DNA of 14,158 bases from assembly GCA_029856625.1 (NCBI GenBank), contig JAHKLG010000023.1, forward strand, positions 1 through 14,158. Reading direction: 5' to 3'. Of this stretch, positions 14,112 to 14,158 are shown piece after piece (the stretch's first letter is position 1; the number at the start of each line of letters is the position of its first letter). The stretch is from Candidatus Njordarchaeota archaeon (lineage in GTDB: Archaea > Asgardarchaeota > Njordarchaeia > Njordarchaeales > Njordarchaeaceae). The notes beneath the pieces were generated by a model, which was given only the letters and a program-made list of their open reading frames with translations, searched no databases and had not been told where the DNA came from. The translations under genes and the position numbers were made by a program.

Positions 14112-14158
14112 CTCATCGCACATGTCATCCCCTCCCATGGGCACCCATCGGCGGAGAC
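14112..14158. other. GC-rich non-coding edge, possible start of a structured RNA or leader
   Basis: From about 14115 the base composition changes to clearly GC-rich, unlike the flanking AT-rich spacers. It contains a CCCATGGG palindrome (14134-14141) and an ATGG/CCAT mini-hairpin. No ORF of useful size and no known RNA family could be recognised before the window ends. Confidence 0.3.

Noticed and set aside
1..14158. CRISPR array or defence system
   Set aside because: No spaced direct repeats and no cas, toxin-antitoxin or restriction genes were seen.

Overview
This window is an AT-rich piece of an archaeal chromosome. The first gene is an archaeal-type translation factor (aIF5B), and the middle holds most of an archaeal ether-lipid pathway. 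There is also a pyruvoyl-dependent arginine decarboxylase, a Bax1-type nuclease and a C/D box guide RNA. The tRNA gene has almost entirely G:C stems and encodes its own CCA. With a C/D guide RNA in an AT-rich genome, that points to a thermophile. The gene content fits the TACK/Thermoproteota side, but no finer placement can be made from sequence alone.

Layout. 1-3136 (+): the 3' part of the aIF5B gene, followed after one base by a Hef/ERCC4-like helicase whose ATPase motifs look damaged. 3145-3219 (-): tRNA-Ala(GGC), which has A3:U70 where G3:U70 is expected. 3311-4390 (-): a protein I do not recognise. 4464-10877 (+): six isoprenoid/ether-lipid genes in a row: GGGP synthase, a UbiA-type DGGGP synthase, HMG-CoA synthase, type 2 IPP isomerase, polyprenyl (GGPP) synthase and geranylgeranyl reductase. 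10888-11172 (-): a small MoaD/ThiS-like sulfur carrier. 11342-13946 (+): arginine decarboxylase, Bax1-like nuclease and DHH phosphoesterase, packed closely. 13945-14003 (-): a C/D box sRNA not covered by any ORF. 14064 to the right edge: a strong hairpin and GC-rich sequence, probably the start of another RNA gene or of a regulatory leader.

How the genes work together. HMG-CoA synthase supplies the mevalonate pathway. IPP isomerase and GGPP synthase make the C20 chain. GGGP synthase and DGGGP synthase attach two chains to glycerol-1-phosphate, and geranylgeranyl reductase saturates them. The cluster therefore joins the entrance and the exit of membrane-lipid synthesis. HMG-CoA reductase, the mevalonate kinases and the thiolase/DUF35 partners of HMG-CoA synthase are not here. 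T-rich tracts and TATA boxes suggest three transcription units: 4464-6132, 6246-9408 and 9489-10877.

Several starts were moved on ribosome-site or promoter evidence (3311-4390, 6246, 7334, 8422, 11172, 11342, 11825). The items most worth following up are the C/D sRNA with the hairpin beside it, the A3:U70 tRNA-Ala, the degenerate helicase, and the unrecognised minus-strand protein.
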